This document shows positions 35,401 through 47,400 of a stretch of 64,000 bases of DNA, piece after piece. Below the pieces are notes generated by a model. It was not told the origin of the DNA. It did not search any database and saw nothing but the letters and a program-made list of their open reading frames with translations. Source of the DNA: Icerya purchasi (Eukaryota > Arthropoda > Insecta > Hemiptera > Monophlebidae). A program made the translations under genes and the position numbers. Every line of letters begins with the position of its first letter. Position 1 is the stretch's first letter. The DNA lies in contig CM077115.1 of assembly GCA_039619475.1 (NCBI GenBank), forward strand, positions 492,921,352-492,985,351. Direction: 5' to 3'.

Positions 35401-38400
35401 AAGTCTCTTCCAAAGTTATTCGCTCCTTTAAACCAAGGGACCCTTGGGACATACTTTTGTATTCTTGAGTAGTCTTTCCCTTTTTGATTACTAATCTGTT
35501 ACTCTGTTATAATGTGTTCTGTAATTACCGGTAAAAAATCCGACCAATTTAATTTTTGGACAATTGTTCTACCTACTGCCATTTTTGCTATTCTGTCTAC
35601 TATTTTATTTCCTTTAATACCGTAGTGCGACCGAATCCACTTTAGCACTACTTCCGTGCCTGCCTATTGTAAATTAAATACTTGTTTTCTTATAAGGCAT
35701 TCGATATTTGACATTTTCTTGCCAAATTTAACGGAATAAATTTAATTAACATTCCTCATTTAAACACTTCAGCCGCGACACGGCTTAAGAAACTTACTTC
35801 CTGATAAATAAAAATATGTTTACGAATAAGAGTCCACGATTGAACAATATGAAGTAGATGTACAAATAACGTCGAACAGAAAGAACAAGAAACAATAACG
35901 AATAATAAAAGTAATACGGTAGATACAAAAATTGTAGCGCATTTAAAGCAAACTAAAAAAAAGTATATATTACTTTATAAATTTAATTTTGTTCTCATAC
36001 ATGTACATGGATTCATGGTAAAACCCGCATTGAGGATAATGCCGCCATTATAAATCAAATTGCCATCATACGCATCGAGCAATTCTTGATTTACGCTAAA
36101 TGAAATATGAAGTCTGCATACGAAAAAAACATAGGCACCAGCACATCATGTAATCTATACACATCTGGCGAAAATCTTAAAATCCTGCACTTATCGCTAA
36201 CTTGACGAACGATGAAAGAATTACACTGTTACGAATATTTTCATATAAATTAAATAATTTCAGAGGTATCGGAAAAATACAAAAAAAAAACATCTAAATA
36301 AAATGAAACTATCACACTTTGTACTAATAATTATCTCTGATTTAAAAAATATTCTACGTAAAATAAATGTGATACGGACCTTTAACTTTACAAATTTATT
36401 ATTACATTATCGAAAATATCCAAATACCGTAATGATAATGCTTCATAAATAAATAGAACGAATTTAAGCAGTCAATGCCCAATTGTTAAACAATTTCTGA
36501 ATTTCTCGAACAGATTTTTAAATTAATTATATAACAGTGTATTTTTTTAAAAATTGGAATTAAGATTTTCATATTACGCGGTCAAAATTTTTCTTACTTT
36601 AAAAATTGATTCCAATAGTCGATAGTCCTCTTAATTGTAGTCGGAATTAGTGTTTGGTAAAAATGTGTTTCCTGAGAAACAGTAAACAATTTTATCCGCA
36701 TATGAAGTTAAAAAAAAACAAACAACGTCCAAATAATAAAATAAATTTACAATTACTTTAAAAGACTTATTATCCCACGACAGGTTCGCAATAATTTTCG
36801 TTACGTTCGTTTTAAACAAGTAAGAAGGGCACTTTGTTATGTCACCGGCGTTCTCTGCAGCAGCTAAATTATGAACATCAAAATCGGAATATTCTTTCTC
36901 GTAGCGATGAATTTTAACGAACAATTCTGAAATTAGATCGATTTAATTTAAAAATTATATAAAAATGTTTAACAGAATAAATAGGAAGTATTTTGCGACC
37001 GCCTTAAAAATAAGTAAAGTAAACTAGAAGAATAGTAAAAAATTAATTGATAAGTCACACAGGAAATAATTTCATATGTTGACTGTAGAGCAAGTAGGCA
37101 GTCAAAATGAATGGAAATAGAAAAAGACGTAGAATAAGTCACCACTTTTTAACATTTTTCTTTTTTCTTTTGTTGGACACGTCTGCAGTGAATCTTAGCC
37201 AGAAACGATATGAAGGAGAAAAATTAATTAGATGAAGACGCGGTCAGATATTCATAAAATAAAAGAACTAAGTATCGAGGAACAATAAAGATCAACTGGA
37301 ATAATAAGATATATGGAGCGCAATAAGGATTGGGGCGCTTAAATGACAACAGATAAAAATACAGATGGAAATTCGAAAAAGATATGTTTAGGGGGTCGCA
37401 GATGGATTTGTCGTTAGGATGAAGAGGACAATTAGGGGAAAGTGCGAAAACAAAACGAAAACATGAAGGAAGGAGTACGATTAAGATGTAAACGAACAAT
37501 AGAGACGATAGCGGAACGACGAAGCAAAGGAAAATCATAAAACCAAGACGCCGTACGAAGATGAGGTTGAATGTATAGGCACAAGGAAAGTTGGTTGGAA
37601 AAGGAAGAATCATAAATATCTGACTAGAATCTAGTGCGAAACTTTTTACATGGAGAAGTAAATTAAAAACAGAAATTTTTGTGAAATAAAAGCGAGAAGC
37701 CACTAAGAAATCTGTGAGATTACCCTCTATTGCTATATTTCTAGGGACCCAGAGCAAATTAATGTGGATAGAATGGAGTGAGAGAAGAGTGTGAATAGGA
37801 GAACGAATGAGAAGAATAAAAAATTCGGAGGAGTGAGAGGGAAAATGCGAGGAAATAGTTTTAAAGGCACACACGGAGTCAGAAATAATCAAATATTTGG
37901 AAGAAGATCGATAAAAGAAAATATAAATTATGGAACGTAAGATGGTCGTTAGCTCGGCGGTAAAGATAGTACAGGAAGAAGGAAGATGAAAAGACTCGGA
38001 GAAACTTATATCTGGAAGCATTGAAGAGGTCCAAATTCCATTAGACCCCTTTGAACCATCCGTAAAAATGGTTTTGTGAGAAGGAAATCTGGATTTGAAA
38101 AAACTATGGAATTCTTGCATAACTGTTGTATTGGGGAGCGATTTAGAAGAAAGAAAAAAAAAAGAATACATTGGAGGCAGATCGGAAAGATCCGCAAAAT
38201 TGAAGGAAAAGTAGCGAAAATTATTACAAGAAATTGTATAGGATGAGAACTAGTCGTCGTTTTCTAAATTGTGAACATTTATTTGTTTAGTTAATTGTTA
38301 TTTTAAGCCGCGTTTTCCAAGAAGCTTTTTACAAGATGCAGCGTCCACCGACTTAGGCAAAACACAGTATCGACCTCTTCGATGAAAACAAGTGAAAGAG

Positions 38401-41400
38401 TGGTTTTAAATAACAGCCTTCAACAAATCAGACAAAACGGACTTCTGACTTTATCAGTAGAAAACGAATTGAAGCGTTTTCTCAGCAGTGTTTTAAAGCG
38501 ATCTATAATTCGTCGAGCGGGTTTAGTCTGACTTATTTTACAAAGCATTAATTCAATGTTTATCCACCAGTTTTTTGCTTTCTTTTCATTTCAGCTGAAT
38601 TTAGCTGATTACACCCATCTTTTCAGCTCATGTTAATCACACATTCTTTTCTTTATTCAATACCTGTTTATTTTCTATTATTCGTGCTTTAATCTCTTTG
38701 CACTCATAGAATTTCTATTTTTATTTTTTTTTTATTTTGAACACATTTGATAACTGGGAAGTTGAAAATTGTAAAAAATATAATAAAGGATTAAAAAAAC
38801 GAATATTTAGCAGAAAAAAATAGTTCACTCGCTTCTACACAGAGAACAACTTTTTAGAATAAAGGTGACAGTGGGCTATTTACATTTGTTACTTTCCGCC
38901 GAAGACACGTTTCCTTGTACTGATATCTCCATAATTGTATTAAATGAATTTTATAGAGTTGGCAATTTCTTGTTTTTCCTTCCTTCCCCGAATAACGAGA
39001 ACCTTAGAAAGTACATACAGAAACTGAAATCTCCGCTCATTTGGGATTTGAGTTTTAATTTGATAAAATTAAATTCTAATAACAAATAATCAACTAATTA
39101 ATAAGAAATTAATGGTATTATTATAATCTCGAATTATATCTAAGTGTGTTTTTTTCCAAAACGGTACATAAAAATGGCTCTCCTAATTTTCAGAGAGTCA
39201 CCTTTTTATATAGTTAGAACTTAATAGAAATCGGTTCAATGTAAGTTTGACTTGTAAGCTAAGAACTCCACATAAATTTACTTTTTAACTCGTTTATTCT
39301 TTTGAATTTCGATTTCTTCTTTGATCGATATATATATATATATATATATGTATATCGCACACTGAGAATGTACGTATGTATATAATTCTATTTCGTTGGT
39401 GTATGTAGATATTGCACTATTATTTTCTTTGTAATTTTCACTAAATGTCCTATAAATTATTTCGGAACAAAATAATTTAAAGGTCTAATGTAAAAAAACA
39501 TACATTTTACAATAGCATCTTTAAGAAGTTACACCTATTTGATTTTTTTTAAAGTATTTTTTTTTTTATTGGCTTAAATGATGTAAAAGATCCCAAAAAT
39601 GATATCCAACAGCGATTATAGTCCAAAAAATGTTTAAACGACTCTCAAAGCTAAATTTCTGAATCAATCTCAGATGCATTGAAACGCCTTTGAACGATTA
39701 GCGCGTCTGTAGCTGCAGTTTGGGATTGTTTAGTTCAGTCAGTACTTTTAGACATGTTACTCATACAAAGTATAGATGACGCTAGTACAGATGTACTAAA
39801 ATTTAATCGAGATGCCCATCTATTACAGCCAACGGAAGCAAACGCGTACTGTGACTCTTCTTAACAGTACGTGTTTATTGTGTACCGTTGACTTTTTTAG
39901 TGGACAAGTGCATTCTATTTTTTCAAAATGAGTACAATGTTGTACAGTGGCAAGAAAAGTAGTAAAACATTCTACTATAGTAAATGTAAAAGGACAATTA
40001 ATCATCTAAATCTGCCCAACAGCCATGACTTTGAAAAGATGACGCAAAAACATCGATACTCGCAACAAAAATGAACCAATCGTCACCTATAAATGATACA
40101 GAGTGGTTATACTTCCGTCAATTTCATTTCTGTTTTTACTGCTCTGTCCCAGATTCTTGTGTGCAAAACATTGTGGTAGTGAAGTAAAATTCACGTTGTA
40201 AAAATAAAACTGATTAATAATTTTCACGCTTAAGACATAAACAGACGTTTAATATTTGCACTACGTTTGCTAGGAATCGAGCATTACGGCATTTCAAAGT
40301 TTTGCACATTTATGTATCCTGGAAAGTCTATGTATCAGTCAATTTATGATGCAACTGTTAAGATTTTGTCAATAGCTGCAGAACCTGCGCAAATTAAATT
40401 AACAAAACAAGCAGCTGAAACCGAAAAAAATTTTAGTGCAAGTAGCAGGCAAACAGTAAGACTAACTGTATCGGGCGTTGGATCGTGGAGAAACCGAGGC
40501 TTCCCGCCTTTTTTCGGTTTTGCTAGTATAATACGCTGGAATAATGGTGAAGTTCTTGATGTCATCGCAAAATAGAAATATTTCAAAGCATGCGAGCAGT
40601 GGCGGAAAAACACCAATTTAGCTGAATATAAAAAATGATTCGGTTCGCATCAAGAAGCATAATCATAGTGGCTTAACCGGCAAGTTGGAAGTTGACGCGG
40701 TATTGGAAATGTTCAAGCGCTCGGACTCTTTATACAATACTCGCTAAATTAATTATATAGGCGATGAAGATTCTAAAAAGTATAAAAGAATCGTTAATGG
40801 TAAGCTACATAGTAATGTAACAATTAAAAAAAAAAAAAAGAATGCGTTAGGAACGTTTAAAAAACAATAAGTTCTCGATTAAGAAATTAAAAAAAGGAAA
40901 ATAAAAAAAACTGGCGGACGAGGTAAACTGACTACGTAATTGATTGACAAAACTGTCAATTTATTATGGACTAGCTATTCGCAGATACCCAGACTTAGTT
41001 GAGGATATGCGAATGAAATATGGGACAAACACCAACATAAAATTTCTACGGATCAAAATTTGCACCATGAAAAATGCTCCATTGGAGAAGATTCTTGGTG
41101 CTCTTGGCAAAGAGCTCGCGCCAACAACACTAAAGAAATACTTACATAAACCAACTTTACCCAATTTAAGTTTTTAAAGCAAAAATTTATGATGATTTAA
41201 GTGCCGAAAAATTACGTTTAAAAGGTCTCGGAGCGTACATGAAAAATAGCAACGAGTCTTCCAACTTAGTCGTTTGGACCATAGCGCCTAAAACAATATC
41301 TAGTGACAAACGTTTCTTAGATATGGGATGCGGCGTAGCTACAGTTTGATACAACGGCAGTTCTCGAGGTTTACTCCAGATTATGAAAGTGTTGCATTTA

Positions 41401-44400
41401 TTAATCGGTAATGAACTGTACAATTACTGCTTTCAAATCGACGAGTGTAGTGTGAAAGCCGCGAATCGCTCATCGCCGGAAAAGAGAGAAGACGCTATGC
41501 GGGACATAAAATCTTCAAAGAAAGGAGCCGAGAACAAAATTCTTGACTTGGAAGGGTTGCTTTATGGTCCTGAGATAGCAGAGTAAAGGTAAAAAAAATC
41601 AACAAGCTTCTATTTTGAATAATTCATGTGGTAAATCGATTTCAAAAAACTTTGAACGCATTTTTCTCTAAACGATGTTTTTCAAATCAGCGTACAAAAT
41701 AACTTTTGCCATTTTCATCTGATCGACTTGACATTTTAACTGTAACTTCTTAAATATATTTTAAAGAAAAATACACACGATTTTAATGACTGATTAACAG
41801 CTACGTTTTTTATAAACGTCAATTTTTCGTGTAAGAAAAAAAAGTTCAATTTACGAAAAACAATTTTCTTTTAAATAATCGTGTGCACTTCTTTGATAAA
41901 TTTAATATAAAATATGAAAGAAAAAAAAATTTTTAATAGGCGCAAATGAAAAAAAAGTTATTTTGCATGACACAGACTTCCTTTAAAAAAAGATACGCTG
42001 CTCTTCAGATATTTATATTATCGCCATTTTGAGAGAAAAAAAAATTGTTTTCTACACCTCATTTTATATCTATAACAGAACTTCAAAATCTTATTTTGAT
42101 TGTTTTTTTCATTATGAAAAAAATCACAAAAACGTCTATTTTTTGATGAATCAAGTATAGTTTTCAAATGCATTTAAACAATACGCCTTGATCACGATTT
42201 AACTTTTTTTTTTTTTTTTAAAGTAATAAAAATAAAATCTGTATAACTGATTCATGATTCATTTACTAGGTGCAAGAAAGCAAGGGCTGTGTTAAATTCC
42301 ATGCCGCTGGCTTTAGCAGTTTCTGCAATAATCGCTGTTAACAGATAAGCAGTCGGATAAGCACCAAAGTACTACCGTAAAGATGCCTTTTATATGATTC
42401 TTTCGACACATCAACTTAATAATTTTCTTGTCATTCCAGCCTCTATTTTTATAAGGGCTGGTGCAATATTTTATACACCATTAGATTTCTGTTCTAAATT
42501 ATTTCGTGTCAAACTACACATTCTCCTCTTTCAATTATTTCATCGTTTGGTATCTAGCTTCAAAGCTGATTAATTCGATACAGCGGATAACAGAATGAAG
42601 AATCTAATTCACATAATGCAAATACGACTGTATAGGTATCGAGAATTAGATTAATTAGTTTTAGATTGTTTCGCATCTATAGCAGATATTTTTTCTGATT
42701 CATATTCTAAGGGCATTCTATAAATTTAAGTATTTAGTAATTCTTTTGAAATTCATACTGGTATCGTAAGTTTTTATCTAATTACCAGATCGTGCACTAA
42801 CAATGTGTTGTAAGTTTAAAAAATTCATTAATAAAGTGAATACTTTGAATAAGTTATCGGAAGATTTATAAAAATTATCGGGTTACCAACAAATCAAAAT
42901 AAATTTTAAGCATTATTACAAAAACAATGAAATACCGTATGTTTATTCGAAACTTTATTAGAAAAATAAATTACACTTTCGATGTCTCTAGGTAACTTTC
43001 TATAGATAAATTGTTCACGTATGTCGATTTATAAAATAAAACAACAAATAAAGCGTGAACTTTTCTTTACGTTTTAATGCTTAAGAGAAAAATGATTGCA
43101 CCTGTAATATAACTGCAAAATTCATTTTGTAGCAGTAAATGTCGCACTTCAGATTTGTCGGAGAGCAAACTTAAAATCGAAAACATAATACTAAGTTCCC
43201 AAGATGATATCGTATCTCCGGAGTATACACTATCGATAATATAATCTACATTGAAATCTGTTACTTTTTCAACCATAAATGTAGCGATAATCTGTGTTGG
43301 CAAGGCAATATCTTCATTTTCTGCCTTAATATTTATGAAATTCAGTACTTTTACGCGTGATTCATCGGGCAGTGAACTATAAAAACTTCGAAAATCCCTT
43401 CCGCGATGCAGCAAACGTTCTAACAACAACAATCTAGGAGAAAATAAAAATTATTTCAATTGTTATTACGGTTGCAGTTAAAAATGTTTTCGCTGTAAAT
43501 GCTTTAAGCATATGAACAAAAAGGAATAATTCTAGAGTGAAAATAAAACATAAAAATGACTTACTGCCAAGTGTATGAATGCAAAAATCCTTTGGAAACG
43601 TGATAAAAAAAAAAATAAAATAATAATAATAATTCGGAAAAAGTTACTATTTAAGAGATGTTAGAAGAAAAGCGAGAAAAGGACTCAAGCCTAGCAGTAT
43701 ATTAACTAAATAAAACCGTAGATGCAAATGTCGAAAAAATGTAATACGCGTAACAGAAAATAAAGCCAGACGGCGAAAGTTTATTCATAATGATAAAATT
43801 TAGTATCGAACAAACAATAATAGTATTAGCACTTGTTCTTTTCGCAAAATAATATACATTCAAGTTTAACAGCCCCAACCAATTAATTTACCTTGAAACA
43901 AATCTAACATTTTTAAAGTCAAATAAAATGAATTCTCAGCTATGCTGATGAATTAAGATGAGCATAAAACTGAATACCGTTGTTCGCTTCGAGGTTACTG
44001 TAAAACATTAGACGTTTTTTTTGATTTGACGATAGTTTAAATGAAAATCTTTTTATTTTAACTTATTTATTTTTAATCAAAAAATGCCCGACAACAATCA
44101 TTGCATATGTAACGGACACAGATTTCTCGGAATTCGATGTACGAGGTGGTCGAGTTATAAAAGATTTTTTTTTAAATTTTTCAAGTAAAGGCTAAATTTA
44201 AATATTTAAAAAAATGTATTAGATTGTAAATAATTAATAAAGACAACTGACAACTAATTTATCAACGCAACTGATGAATTGAATTTTTAATGACCTGTAT
44301 CGGCCGCCTTGGAGTGGGGTATTACGTTAATGATATGTTCGCAGTTTCCATCACCCAACAGTAACCAAATTTAATAGCCTTAGGTGTGGCCGCAAAGATT

Positions 44401-47400
44401 ATCTTTCCTTGTTTAAACGAAAACTGCCACCGGTAGCACCGCAATATCAGTAAAGTGCGCTATTTATTGTGACATTAGCGGGATGCTCACATCAGATGAG
44501 CTAAAGCAGTGTTTTTCAAACTTTTTCATGCCACGACCCCCCTATGATTCAAATAAATCTTGCGGCCTTCACATCACAAACATTTTACAACAATTATTTT
44601 ATGTAAGAGCTAAATATGTTTTACCTTTGTCAAGTGTTTTATTCGTCACCAATAGATGGCCGTTATATGTCTTGTCGATAACACAAAAAACTGAGCCAAC
44701 TTTAAAGTACAAGAAAGTCAAAGAATTATTAAATAAAAAAGATTCGGATGTTCAAACAAATAAATCGTTAATAATAAGCGGGTAACCGAAAGAAAAAATA
44801 TAATAATTAATAATACATGGTTCAAAATAAGAAACTTACCGAATTAACTTGGTAATGTATTCAACGTTGTTAATTGAGTAAGTTTTTCATTTTGATTATT
44901 TTTGTTATTATGAACCGAAACAGATTTATCAAAGAAATCGTTGCTACAAAGTGATCCAAAAATACCGAACTTTTATGGCCTGTCAACAAACACAGAAGGT
45001 ATTCCCTTCTTTGCCAGTACTGACTCGCCTACTTACGAGCTGTCCAAATGGTTAGCCAAAAAACTCGTACCATTTGTAGGTGGTACTGCACCTTTTATCA
45101 AGAATTCAATATCACTGCAATTGAACAACTGGCAATGGGTGAGTTTTCATGTGATATCACTGTTCACCAGCGTACCCACAACAAACTGGATCTTAAATGT
45201 AGAAAATTGCCAGAAATTAATCGATTAGGAAAATGCAAAAATATTCTAAGTGCAGAAAGTAAGACCTCCAAACGACTTATCAGAGAACCAATGGAGATTT
45301 ACAAACACAAAAATAACTGCATCAGAGAAGATAGTTTTCAGTTTCAAAAACGTGACAGTATTAATAAAAATTCCAAAAACAGATTCAGAAATTATCAGAA
45401 CTGTTGTTTACAATAACAACGAAGTCAATAACATCACAACGAGGGAGAAAAACATCGCGCCACATCCGCCCTTGTGTCCCTGTGTGTTTAGTGAGTTCAT
45501 AAACATGATTATAGCACACATAATTCTAACAGCAAAGGATAAAATCAGTGTGTTCGTTTAAAAAATTCGTTTATGGATAACTTCCATGAAGAAAAATGTG
45601 TTTGAGTCATTTCCTTGATTTGAACAAATTATTGAAGAAATCTCAAGTAATCAATCAGTGAAAATTGACATTGAAATTTTTAATATGATTGTAGGATTGC
45701 AAAATTTGAAAGACCAACTATTAAATTACTTTCCAGAAACCAAATCTAAAGATGATGATGGACAAAGATGGATCCTTAATCCTTTTATGGAAAATCCGTT
45801 AGAACTAGCAAAACTTACAACGATGAAAGAAAAACTCATAGATCTTGCGTCTGACGAAATGCTTAAAATCGAATTTAATTCACAGAAGATTGACGAATTC
45901 CGTATGAGACGAAAAGAAAAATACCCGGAACTTGCTAGGGAAGCTCTGAGGTTAATAGTACCATTTGCGATATCCTACATGTGTGAATTAACGTTCACAT
46001 CAATGGTACATTTAAAAACTAAATATAGAAACAGAATGGAATTAGAAAAGGACTTAATCGTTTGCATACCAAAAATACAACCACGTTTTAACAAATTAGT
46101 AAAAGAAAAACAGACACACCCATCTCACTAATAATTAATTAATGATAAGTAACTAAAAATATTTCATAGTTCTTCTTCTTCTTCATTTACGTGCCATGGA
46201 CTGCAACAAAGGCCGGAGGCATGGAAAGTTAGGATTCTATAGTTGTGATAGAAGGTTAGTGGAGTTGAGATAAGCGAATAATTTTTTTATATTTACTTCA
46301 TTGTTACTTAGGCGTTCTTTCAAGGTAGACAAAAGGAAAAACGTGGTGCGAGTGTGATTATATTTGTCGCAGTCTAATAGAATGTGTTGGACGGAGAGAA
46401 CTGAGGAACAGGTTTCACATAGAGGTGGTAAGGATTTGTTCAAGAGGAATTGGTGAGTAATCCGTGTATGGCCAATGCGCAGTCGACACAGTGCTACTTC
46501 CTTCTTTCTACTTGGCCGGAACGACGATTGCCATAAGTTAGTGTCCTCTTTGATGAAACGATTTTGTGTTGTTTTTAATTTTTAATAAATCATTCAATTT
46601 TATTCGTGTTTTTTTTTCAATTTGGGGGGTCGCGTCTCACACTTTGAAAAACACTGAGCTAAAGAATTCTGCCAAAAAGAAAAGGGAAACATGCGGTATG
46701 TAAGATACTTTACTTCACTGCTACGAGCACTGATTTCTCTCTTCTGCACTAGTAACTATGACTGATCAGTTTTCTCGGCGACCAGCCGTGTTTTATCGGG
46801 ATTCTGCAATCGTATAAAGAAAATAATTGGATGCGTTTCAGGAAGCTGGAAATCTCATCAACCTACTTAACTACACTGGCTGCGTGACATACACAATTGG
46901 ATACAAGCAAAAATTACAAGAAACAAGCTTCTTTAGCAGACTCACGAAAAAGGTTGTGACTTGCGCGCATAATTACTCGTAAGGACGAACTGTCATTCAT
47001 TAGAAAGGACATTCGAATAATTCCAAAAGAAAAAAAATCATTGAAATCAGTGGCTGATACATACACTATAATAGATGGAGAGGAAGAGACATCTTTTATT
47101 TCTTAAAATACAATTTTAAACCGTTATAAAATATATTTATCTTAATTTTGAAATCAAAGATTTAGACTGAATAAATTCAAACTTTAGAAAACAATTTTCA
47201 ACGAGATCGTTATACACGCGCGTGCGCGAACACACACATATTTGAAAGCAGCATTCATCGTGACTTCAAATTCAAATTTTAACGAACTCATGATAAAAAT
47301 TGTGTTTGTGTATTTTTATCGAAAATTTCTTGTTTAGTACATTCTTTAAATCAATCAAAACACCCCAGGGAGAAATTCAAGAAAAATTTTTGACAGAAAA

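Larger units (their letters stand above)
44499..46664 (+). mobile_element. hAT transposon with perfect 8-bp target duplication
   Basis: The element spans 44,507-46,656. The left end reads CAGTGTTTTTCAAACTTTTT, and the right end reversed begins CAGTGTTTTTCAAAGTGTGA; both then reach a CGACCCCCC block. Target duplication AGCTAAAG is exact at 44,499-44,506 and 46,657-46,664. It keeps a C-terminal transposase piece (45,658-46,131) and encloses fragments of a Penelope-like element and a minus-strand non-LTR element. It sits in ataxin-10 intron 2, in the opposite orientation to the gene. Confidence 0.9.
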
